A DNA stretch of 64,000 bases from contig CATKHK010000033.1 of assembly GCA_949751835.1 (NCBI GenBank), positions 248,001 through 312,000 of the forward strand, given 5' to 3'. Of this stretch, positions 52,374-62,152 are shown one piece after another; position 1 is the stretch's first letter, and every line of letters begins with the position of its first letter. This DNA is from Blepharisma japonicum. Its lineage: Eukaryota > Ciliophora > Heterotrichea > Heterotrichida > Blepharismidae. The position numbers and the translations under genes were made by a program. The notes below the pieces were generated by a model, which was not told the DNA's origin, did no database searches, and saw only the letters and a program-made list of their open reading frames with translations.

Positions 52374-53918
52374 TTAGTGAGATTTTAAGCAGATTTTTGA
52401 ATCGCAGCCATCACAGTAAAAATACCCCATATATTTACGCTTTAAATTGCAGCTGTCACATTGGAATTTCTTCTCTTGAAAAACGGGAGTCCATATTCTG
52501 CGCTTAGAGCATGAATTGCAAGTTTTTGAAGGAGAGTTTTCGTCTGCGAAATTGCTATAGCAGCTATCGCAAACCTCCATACCACATCTTCTGCAATGAT
52601 AGCAAGGTCCCTTTTCTACATCAATCCATCCTTCACATACAATGCAAAGGATATTTATAGATTCATCTTTACTTATAGAACTATAAAAATCATATGCATT
52701 CAGTTTTTTCAGGATATGATTTTCTTTACAGGTCAAAGGAACTGAGTCTTCAGGAATAATTAAAAAGTCAGCACAAGACTTGCAAATAAAGACATCACAG
52801 GAATCACATCTATAGTGTGGTAGATTGATTTCATAGCTGCATACTTCGCAAGAATGAGACGACAGAGATCTTTCTGATTTTAAAATATGGCCTAAAGAAC
52901 ATTTATATTCTATTTCAATTCTTTGGGAAAATTCAGCAACTAACTCAGTTGAATATTTATACTCTTCTTGAGTATTTTGGTCTGAAATATGAGGCGAATT
53001 TGCTTCATTTGGATCTTTTGATATTTCAGCAACTGGATTTGAAGAATCTTTGCTTGTTTGAGTGGGTTCAGCATGCTGGCTATTGCTCACTTTTTCCTCT
53101 TTTTTTGAACTACTGATAGTTGGCTTTTCTTCTTTAGGGCCTTCTTTGCCACTATTTATCAATCCTTGATTTGCTTTATTTTGTGGGTCAATTTTCGAAC
53201 TATCAATAGTACTTGAATTTCCAATTTGGCTTTGTTTCCCTATTGTGTTTTCTTTTGGATGTTCTGGTAATCCTATTTCCTTACTAGCAGGAATTAATTT
53301 TCTTCTCATTTCAGATGTGGACAATAATTCTGTATGTCTTTTTGAAACCTCTTCAATAAAATTTTTGCTGTCTATGCTTGCAGAGCTTCCAAGAATTCCA
53401 TCTGCATTGATTTCAGAAAGTGCTTCTGCTGCATGCGAAATTTTCATAGCTGCAGTCTTGATGCTTTTCTCATCTTCTTTTCCTGATTTAGCAAAAACCA
53501 TTTCCTCAGCTGCTATTTCACCGACACTTTTGTAGAGAAAAACAAGCTCTTCTCTCCCTAAAGCATCTGAAGAATTTTTAAGGACATCAAAGACCAGCTT
53601 TGCTTTGTCATTTTTTGTAGGATCCTTTCCGAGTAAAGCAAAAGCAATTTTTAATTTTGTGGAACTCGATAAAAGACTCCTATAAAAGATAGACTCAGAA
53701 GAATTGGTATATGAGAGCTTATTTGGTAGCTTGAAATGATCAAGAACATCGGATAATAGGGGTTGGAGATTTTTGGCATCTTTTTGAGTGTTTGCAAGCT
53801 TACTAACCAAATTTGAAGCAGAAATTTTGTGAAGCCCAAGAGTTTTCACTGCTTCTACTATAATCTCGTCGTTAATTTCAGTGGATAAAGCGCCACTATT
53901 TGATCCACAGCAACCCAT
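52374..53918 (-). CDS. Acylated protein with C-terminal C1/DC1-like zinc fingers, 514 aa
   Basis: The natural start is ATG 53918 (MGCCGSNSGALSTEIN), a dual-acylation N-terminus; an in-frame TTG upstream was rejected. The first ~190 residues are helical and EF-hand-like (ALGREELVFLYKSVGE, AEEMVFAKSGKEDE) without an obvious calcium loop; ~215-315 are disordered and Ser/Lys rich. The C-terminal ~170 residues carry three to four tandem zinc motifs: HSCEVCSYEI/HYRCDSCDVFICKSC, ILCIVCEGW/CYHCRRCGMEVCDSC and FQCDSCNLKRKY/YFYCDGCDSKICLKS, similar to DC1/ZZ-type fingers. Likely a membrane-tethered signalling protein. Confidence 0.78.
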   Translation of the reverse strand: MGCCGSNSGALSTEINDEIIVEAVKTLGLHKISASNLVSKLANTQKDAKNLQPLLSDVLDHFKLPNKLSYTNSSESIFYRSLLSSSTKLKIAFALLGKDPTKNDKAKLVFDVLKNSSDALGREELVFLYKSVGEIAAEEMVFAKSGKEDEKSIKTAAMKISHAAEALSEINADGILGSSASIDSKNFIEEVSKRHTELLSTSEMRRKLIPASKEIGLPEHPKENTIGKQSQIGNSSTIDSSKIDPQNKANQGLINSGKEGPKEEKPTISSSKKEEKVSNSQHAEPTQTSKDSSNPVAEISKDPNEANSPHISDQNTQEEYKYSTELVAEFSQRIEIEYKCSLGHILKSERSLSSHSCEVCSYEINLPHYRCDSCDVFICKSCADFLIIPEDSVPLTCKENHILKKLNAYDFYSSISKDESINILCIVCEGWIDVEKGPCYHCRRCGMEVCDSCYSNFADENSPSKTCNSCSKRRIWTPVFQEKKFQCDSCNLKRKYMGYFYCDGCDSKICLKSH

Positions 53919-54041
53919 ATTAAAATAAAGAAACCTTAAGTGCAAAATATAGGGTTTTTTTAAATCCGCAAAACGGTTGCAAGTTGGATTTATGAGGAAA
54001 ATTTTCTTTCAAAATGGTAATTGCTTATTATATAATATTTT

Positions 54042-57000
54042 ATGCAACTGCGTAAATCAGCTATTATTAGTGATGATCCACCACCAAGCAGCCTAAGGCA
54101 TCAAAGCTCAAAGATGCTTGTGCCTCAGGGGGTTGGAGAAATCCTCTTATCAATGTCTAAAAGTTTCTCCGAACTTTTGAGTATTGAGAATCTCTCTATT
54201 GATACGCTGAAAACCACCGTAATCCAAATCTGCAAGTCCCTAACTGGTGCATCTTGAATTGAAGTTTTATTTAGAGAATGCGATTTCTTGACAGTGAGTG
54301 GGAAATCTCAGCCTGTCTCAGAGTTGAAAATTAACGAGACTTCATTTCCAGGATACTGTGCCCTCCACAAAACTCCACAAGCTATAAACAACCCTAATTC
54401 CTCCTCTTTTTATTCATCATTCGAGTACAAACTTTACCCATACTCAAATCTTGGAAACCAGCAGCTTCAAGCCAATTCAGTAGCTTGTGTGCCAATTGTG
54501 AAGAACGATGATACCAAAGTAGTTCTTTTATTATTCAATAAACTTGATGAAAACAAGTCCATCAGCTATTTTTCTGAGAATGATATGAACATCATTCAAG
54601 CCATTGGAGAAATGATGCTTGGGATCTTAGAAATCATCAATCACTGCAAGGACCTACAAACCAAAAATTTTGATTTGAAAAGGCTTGATGAAGAAACAAT
54701 TCATGTCACAAATTGCACCTCCAATATGCTTGTCAGAAGAAAATTACTTGAAAAATGCATACAGATCATAGATGAGGAAGGAGCATTGACCAATTCCATT
54801 GTGAAATTGATTGGGGAAATCATGGAAGGGGATGGAGTTATTGTTCACGTGCTAAAGTCTAATGCTCTTTCTCCTGCACTTGTATGGGGTCTTAATGATA
54901 TTACAACATCAACTAAAACAGCTGAATATACTGGTATGGTTGTTAAAGAAATTTTAAATGTAAATGACCTGGCAACAGAACCTCTTTGGGATAAAGAAAA
55001 GAAAATCAAGATGAGAGGCTTAATTTCCTGTCCTGTTTTTAATGAAAATAATGAAGTGATCTCCGTAATCGAATTTTTCAGAAAAAACAAACCATTTTCA
55101 TCTATTGACGAGAAATTTGTGAAGCAGCTGATTAAAGCAATTGAAAAAGTGCATCCTGATCGATATATCGCCACTATTACTGAGAAGAAGCCACCTAATT
55201 TGTCTAAACCTCATGAAAGAGCAATTGATGCAAGAATCAGAGAAATCCGCCTGTTTAGTTTTAACCAAGACGATTTATATAACTATGCGAGCGTGTTGCA
55301 AGAGATTAGGACAAGCTTAAGACAGCTTGTGAGCTCTGAATGGTCAAGTGTATACATTGCAGACCAAAAAGGAGAGTTCTTATGAACTAGGCAATCAGAA
55401 GAGTGTGATACTCTTACTCAATTAATGTCTAAAGATACTTTGTTAGGATATGTTTATCACCATCAAAAGACAGTAGTTTTTCCTAATGAAATTCAACTAT
55501 CTGACAGCTCAAGGTTTAATGATCAGTTTGCCGTCTGTGCTCCTATTATTAGCGAATTTTCAGACTATCCTGTGATTGGAATTGTTTTGCTTACCAGAAT
55601 ACACAACGCTTTTTCTGCACATGAAATTGAGACTCTCCAATCATTTTGCACCAAAATAGCTTCCAACTTTGAAAACATCTATATTTATTCAGTAGAGTCA
55701 CAAGCTGTTGTTTGTGAGTGGCCTGAGTCAGTTGATATGACTCCTGAGGAAAACTTCAGAAGAGCAAATTCCAGAGCTAATAGCAAGTCAAGGCAGCAAC
55801 ATCACGGACGCCAAGAATTTCGAGCTTTATCTCAAGCAAGCCCAGGTATTCAGACTATGCCTCATAGTATGAATGATTTATGCAGCTTATCTATGGTCCC
55901 TCAAAATAGAACTTTTGAGTTAAAACAAATACTATCCGACATCAAGCACAACCCTGAAGCTTCGTTAACAATACTAGCCAGAAGACTGAGACAGATAGTC
56001 CCTTGCCAAAACGCAAGGCTATTATTAATGGACCAAACTGAGCAGCATCTAGTTGATGTGATTTCAGGAAGCTTGATGAAGCCTTCAGGACTGATAAATC
56101 AATGTCTTCAAAGAAGACAGGTAATTGCAATAAGATCTGGGGCAAGCTTAAACCCAAATTTCGATAAGCATGTTGATAGCTTAGGAATTGATCAGCCAAT
56201 TGAGAACTTTTTGGCAATTCCTATCCAAAGTATTCTTGACCACCCATTAGGAATTCTTGCATTTGCTAATGCTTCAATCAGCTTCGGAGAAGACGACTTA
56301 GCGATTGCTCAATTCTTATCACTCATCCCCCGTGAGTTTGCAATGGTCAAAGATGAATCCTTAAAAGATTATCACAGCGTCTTAAGAATGGGAAGAAGGC
56401 ACAAAATGCTACAGCAGTGGTGCAAGCAAGTCTTTTTTGTCGCAAACTCTGCACAGAATAAAATGGCCATTGCCAAAGATATTTTACACACACTATTTGA
56501 AGAAGAAAAACTTGACGTGCTAATAAAATCTGGGCTTGAAATAATTTGTGCACTCACAAATGCGGAAGAAGCAAGCGTGGTCTATAAAGAAAGCAACGAA
56601 TTTGTTGAAGGGCTATTAGAAAGAGGAAGATACAATAAAAGCACACTAATAGAGGAAGAGCATTTAGTTATGAAAGCGTTAGATGTCGGAAGAAGCTTAT
56701 CAATTGACTCTCAAATCAGCAAAGAGAATATGATAATTGTCCCATATGTGCAGGAAAGATGTGATGTTGTAGCTCTAAAAGCATGGAATAAGCGAGATGA
56801 CTCTCTTTCATATTACTGCAACTTTAATAAAGAAGATGAAATTATCATATATAGCTTCGCTGGAGCCATAAGTGAAGCACTCCAAATCTTTCATAATGAT
56901 AGCAGTACAGAGTGTCTAAACAAGCTAAAGCAGCTTATCAGACAACATGCTTCAAACTTAAATACTTATTCTTTATTGAGCACAATTAGAAGCGCTTCTC

Positions 57001-59114
57001 AGAGGCTGCTAGATTGTGATAGAGCAACTATGTTCATCAGAGAAGGAAAGTGCATGGTCATCAAAGCTCAAGGTCTGGAACAAGAAATCCCAGTCGGTTT
57101 TAGCATTCCAATTGGAAAAGGAATCATCGGAAATGTTGCACAAACAGGCCAGACAGAAAACATCAAAGATGTATATGCAGATCCAAGATTTAACCCAGAA
57201 GTAGATAGGTCAACTGGCTACAAGACTTCTACGATGCTATGCATGCCAGTTTTAGATCCTCAAGGAGATGTTATTGCCGCTTTGCAAATGATCAACAAGA
57301 GAAAAGGGTACTTTGATAGCAGTGATGAAGAAACATTAGAAATTTTCTGCGAAATCATTTCAACGGCTTTGCAGAACTGGAATCTTTTCCAGCATCAAAT
57401 CGAAGAAAGGTCAAGATTCTTGAATATTCTGAACAGTATTGGTAATTATATTTTGGTATTAAATACTGAAGGGATGCTTGAATATTGCAATAAATCTTTT
57501 GAAAGCCTTTTTGGAGTCCCAGAAAAAATTGCAAGAAAATCTCACTACTCAAGCTGGCTTAGACAAAATAGGCAACTAGTATATGACATCACAAGCATTT
57601 ATCAGAAAAATTCGAAAAGAATCCACCGAGCATCACAGAAAATTTTATCAATACCAATAAAACGAACCCGAACATTACCGAACTTAAGAAGTTTCAGCTT
57701 GCTAGATTCCAAAGATATGGTCGTTAACTACACCATTGCGGCTCTCCAAGATTTCTTCAATTTGGAATCCTCTGGGATTGTCCTGATATTTGAAGATGCA
57801 ACCGCTATTGAAGAGCTCAACATGAAATTCATGAAAATGCAAAATGAATTGATAGCACTCAAGAATCCTGTTTACTCAGAAACTTCTCTTCAGCGCTGCA
57901 TACAAAAACTTGGCTTAATTGCGTCTGCTAACAACATGGATTCTGATAATTCTCAACAAATATACGAAATTGTGAAAACCTTGAAAGAAGGAAATCTCAA
58001 TAGAGCTGAAGTCACTTTTCCTGCTGATTTGCAAACGTTAAGTGCAGAAATAAAACAAGGTCTAAAAGCTTATGCAGGGCTGGAAGAAGTTATAGAGACT
58101 CCACGGCTGCCCACTCCAACTTCCCGCGCCCAAAGAGCTAAATCAGACTTTTTGACTGTAAATATTGAAGAACTGCGAGATATTGACATAAACATGTTCG
58201 AAGTTGAGGACCATTTCCAATACGTCTTCTCTATGCTTGAAGATTTCGATCTTATCAACCAATTTAACATTCCTCAAGACAAGCTTGAAAATTTTGTTAG
58301 AGATGTCAAAGAACATTATGAAATTTATATGAACCCGTTCCACAACTTTAACCATGGAATGAACGTGATGCATTCATCCTATCTCTTACTTGCTTCTACA
58401 GCAGGAGCCTCATTCTTTGGCCCTCTAGAAATATTTTCATTTTTCATCGCGGCTTTATGTCATGATGTTGAACATACAGGAAAAACAAATGCTTTTGAAA
58501 TGAATAGAGAAAGCCACTTAGCTATAATTTATAACGATAAATCAGTCCTGGAGAACCATCATGCAGCGATGACCTTTAAACTACTGCAGTCTGACAGAAA
58601 CAACATAATACAATCTCTTACTCCAGATTTCAGAAAAACATTCAGAAAGCTCGTGATAGTCAGCATTTTGGGCACAGACATGGTAAAGCACTTCCCAATG
58701 ATTTCTAATATGAATGCTCGGTTCAAAGATATGCATGAAAATCCATTAGGCACAAGAGACTCTGATATTGATGATGTTGCAGCGTTTCTATTGCATTGTG
58801 CTGATTTGGCACATCCTTGCAAGAGGACAGACGTCTATCAAATGTGGTCACAAAAAGTATGTGAGGAGTTTACAAGACAGTATGAGGAAGAGGTACGAAT
58901 AGGACTTCCACCCACTGAAATTATGAAGGACTTGCATAAGCCTGAAGTTTATTATAGCAATGAGCTTGGATTTTTAAAGTTTGTGATTAAGCCGCTTTGG
59001 GAATGTGCAAATTTATGGCTGCATCCGCACATAGATAAAATGCTGGAGAATTTGAATGGAAATATTGATTTCTATCAAAAGCGTAAAGAAGAGTATGAAA
59101 AGCATGATAAATAG
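54042..59114 (+). CDS. Six-GAF, PAS-domain 3',5'-cyclic nucleotide phosphodiesterase, 1690 aa
   Basis: Single frame with two TGA=Trp codons (54255 region and 55383). Six GAF-type segments can be seen at roughly 35-205, 230-375, 410-565, 635-775, 815-955 and 965-1115; the last is the clearest (DRATMFIREG, GIIGNVAQTGQTENIKD, MLCMPVLDPQGDVIAALQM, then NKRKGYFDSSDEET). A PAS segment follows (~1120-1260: NYILVLNTEGMLEYCNKSFE, GIVLIFEDATAIEEL). The catalytic PDEase_I domain (~1370-1685) has the metal motif HNFNHGMNVMH, HDVEHTGKTNAF, ENHHAAMTFKLL, TDMVKH and LLHCADLAHP. Regulatory GAF domains in PDEs bind cGMP or cAMP. Membrane segments are not seen. The number of GAF modules exceeds any animal PDE (two). 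Confidence 0.92.
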
Positions 59115-59139
59115 AAATTTATAAGTAGATTTATTTAAT

Positions 59140-60702
59140 ATGGATGAGGCTCTAAATAATTTCAGAAGCTTAGTCAGTGGTTTTAGCCAAGATGATAATG
59201 CTGCAAAGGAAGAGTTGATAAGTTCATATACAGCACTTGCTTATTCTGTTAAAAAGCCAGAAGATATTACAGAAGAATTCATTTTAGCTTTGCATCAATT
59301 TGCAGATCTGGACAGTGCATTTCCCCAGCTTTTTGGCTTTTGTGGATATGATATTTTGGAACCCACTATTCTTTTGCAAATTATCGCATTTGACAATAAA
59401 ATTGAGCCTCTTGGAACTATTTCTAAGCTAATAGGAATGAAATCAAGACCAAAAGAATTGCAAATCCAACTAAATGCAATTGCTTCATATCTTAGATCAA
59501 ACTCTGAGGAGCATCCTTTAGAACAGTTTAGTGCGAGCCTACAAAATGAGCGTGAAGACGCGCTTAACATGTTTAAAACAGTCATTCTATTTTATGTGCC
59601 ATACATCTTGCAGAATCTTTCTAATAAAGATTTATCAAGAAGCTTAGAAGAATTCAAATATTTATGAATTTTTTTCGAAAAAGATATCAACGTTTATAAT
59701 AGCTTTCTCAGCTCTGAATCGATGCTACAATTTTTGAATGTTATAAAAGCTAGAAAAATTGATTTGAAAAAAGAAGCTTACAATCAAAGCTTAAATTTAT
59801 TATTAACATTTACAGCATTTTATGAGAAGGCTGGAATTTGCCAAGATAGCAAAGAAATAGTGATAGATTTAATTGAAGAAATTTGTGGAAGCTATATGGC
59901 AATAGTCAATAATTGAATCAATAAAGAAACTGTGGCTCAAAGCTTTGCTGATGGACTTTCTGTATTAACAGAAGAGGTATCTTGCAAGCGAGCAATGAAA
60001 TTTCCTTTGATTTTATCTCCTTTGAGAAGATTTCAGTTATTTTTGCCAATAGTATCGGCAAGTGCTAAAAGTTTGCCAAATACGTTTTTAAATGTTACTA
60101 GCCATTGCTTATATCATTTCAACGAAAAGTTTGAAAATATAGCATCTCCCGCACTTTTGGTTCCTAAAAAAGCATCTTCGGAAAGCATATGTGTTGCTTT
60201 CTTAGATATAGCAGGAGGGATGTTTGAAGCCAAGCTTAGAAATGATATATTAAAGCTTTTTGAGCAGTTTTTAGAAAAATTCCAGAGACATCATTATATC
60301 AATATATTAAAAAACACAATAACTATTTATCCACATGACCGGGCAAAGGGAATGCTGATTGATTATCTAACTAAGGATTTAACAAAAGGTTTTGCAGTTG
60401 GTTATGAAAAATATATCGAAATAATCAAAGAAACTCTTGCTCTTACACCTTTACTTGATTATTTGGATTCTTATTTAGCTGCAATTAATTTGTACAAGAT
60501 TTTAGTGGGAAAACTAAGAGATATGGGAATGAGGCAAGATTTGGGAGTCAAGCCTTTGCTTGAATCAATTTATAAAGAACTTTCTATGCTTTATGATGTA
60601 GATCGAAGCCAGCACAAAGTTGGGCTAGTGCTATGGAGTATTAAAGAGGCTGAAGAGCTAGATAAACCTCTTTTCAAAAGGGTACCTAAGAATAATAAAT
60701 AA
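59140..60702 (+). CDS. All-helical protein, possible glomulin/Alf4-like, 520 aa
   Basis: ATG 59140 to TAA 60702 with two TGA=Trp codons (FKYLWIFFEKD and IVNNWINKETV). The chain is helical throughout, ARM/HEAT-like, without low-complexity regions. A segment near 400, TITIYPHDRAKGMLIDYLTK, resembles the conserved C-terminal part of glomulin/Alf4/YAP-binding proteins, which bind Rbx1 of cullin E3 ligases. The match is short, so this is a weak assignment. The stop codon shares its last A with the ATG of the next gene. Confidence 0.6.
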
Positions 60703-60977
60703 TGATAAATGAAGTAATAAAATTTTCTAGCTCGGGGTTTGTCGAGCATCTCAAAGGCAAATATTATTCAGATATTGGTGAAGAAACTGATAGTATTTTT
60801 GATGAGAAAATTGAACAAAAAAGACCCAAAAGAATTACAGAAATCTATTGATTCTCAGGATTAACACTTCTTGCATGTGTAATTATCTCTTGATTGCCTT
60901 CAACTCTGCTATTTTTATTTGCAATTTGCGCTCCAATTGTAATACTAATTTTAGCCAGGATTATTAGACCTTTATAG
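60702..60977 (+). CDS. Small two-TM membrane protein, 91 aa
   Basis: The only in-frame ATG (60702) overlaps the preceding stop TAATG. Translated with TGA=Trp it reads MINEVIKFSSSGFVEHLKGK, an acidic-basic linker (EETDSIFDEKIEQKRPKRIT), then two hydrophobic segments joined by a short turn, IYWFSGLTLLACVIISWLPS and TLLFLFAICAPIVILILARI, ending IRPL and TAG at 60977. Both TGA codons fall in hydrophobic segments and fit Trp at membrane interfaces. Topology suggests a small hairpin ER- or Golgi-type protein. Family not recognised. Confidence 0.55.
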
Positions 60978-60978
60978 G

Positions 60979-62043
60979 ATGAAAAGAATGACTAGAGCTG
61001 TCAATAATCTTGAAAAAAATTTTAGTGTTTTATCTAGTGTTTATTCTGAATTGCTAAGGCTTAATTTTCAATTAGAAAATCTTAAAAAACGAAAGCCAGA
61101 ATTCTTAGGAGAAATTGTTGATAGAGATTATTTTCAAGATTTAGCTTCTTTACATAGCTTTTTTGCAAATGAACTCAAGATCCCTACCTTTGATAGCAAT
61201 TCTTCACATAAGCAATTGTTAAATAAGCTACAATATTTTATAAATAAATCAAAACTTCAGTCATACGCAAACCCAATCAGTTTTAGTAGCACACTTTCTA
61301 AATTGAATAGAGCACTTGAGGATAAAATTAGCCTTTTTAAAGAGTCAAAGGCAGGAATTTTGGTTATAATAGATTCATTAACAAAAAATGAATCAGTTTT
61401 AGATGCATTTAGTTACGAAATAAAAGAATTATTAAGACATAAGAATGAAGCAATTATTTATTATCATCATATTAAGGAATTAATTGAAACAAGGCCTGAA
61501 GCTAGATCTCAAAAGCTAAAAGAGATAGATGATCAATTTATAGTGCTACAAAAATTACACTTAGCCACTATTGCAACATTTTCAAAAGATGTAAAAAAAG
61601 TGAAGAAAGATGAAGATGAGAAAACTGAGAGCAACCTAATAGAAGAAACCTCAAATAATGAATTAAAAGAATTAGATACAGAAACTGAAAATAACGATAT
61701 GTGGTGCGTGATTGAAGGAGAAGGAGGAAAAGATCAAAAAAGAAAAAATAAAATTCAAACAGAAGATTACATCACTGAAAAAATTGGTGAGCAAACAATA
61801 GAAGAACTAAAAACAAAGTTAAAGCAGCCAAAAGGGCCTGTTTTATATAAGGCTGTTGATCCGGAAACAGGAAAAGTTACAACATCACAAGAAGAAATCA
61901 GCAAACAGACAATTATTCCAGATCCAAAAAGAAAAGAAATAAATATGAATTTTAATCCAGTTCCTCAAATATCTATGAATAGTTTGATGTCAGAGCTTAA
62001 GCAAGCATTTAAAGTAAATAAAGAAAGCTTGCCATCAATCTAA
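60979..62043 (+). CDS. Sorting-nexin-like or coiled-coil protein, 354 aa
   Basis: ATG 60979 lies one base after the previous stop. The first ~205 residues are helical (LEKNFSVLSSVYSELLRLNF, FSSTLSKLNRALEDKISLFK, KNEAIIYYHHIKELIETR) and resemble the C-terminal BAR-type coiled coil of sorting nexins, without a visible PX domain. The remainder is charged and disordered (DEDEKTESNLIEETSNNEL), ending in a short helix (NSLMSELKQAFKV). No TGA and no intron. The sorting-nexin idea rests only on the helical pattern. Confidence 0.6.
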   Translation: MKRMTRAVNNLEKNFSVLSSVYSELLRLNFQLENLKKRKPEFLGEIVDRDYFQDLASLHSFFANELKIPTFDSNSSHKQLLNKLQYFINKSKLQSYANPISFSSTLSKLNRALEDKISLFKESKAGILVIIDSLTKNESVLDAFSYEIKELLRHKNEAIIYYHHIKELIETRPEARSQKLKEIDDQFIVLQKLHLATIATFSKDVKKVKKDEDEKTESNLIEETSNNELKELDTETENNDMWCVIEGEGGKDQKRKNKIQTEDYITEKIGEQTIEELKTKLKQPKGPVLYKAVDPETGKVTTSQEEISKQTIIPDPKRKEINMNFNPVPQISMNSLMSELKQAFKVNKESLPSI

Positions 62044-62152
62044 ATATATCTTTATAACTAAAATGATTCATAATTCGTATTGGATTTATAAAATACACAT
62101 AAGTTACTGCTAAAAATTATACGTAAGCAAAAATTGTCTAGATTTTAAATAA

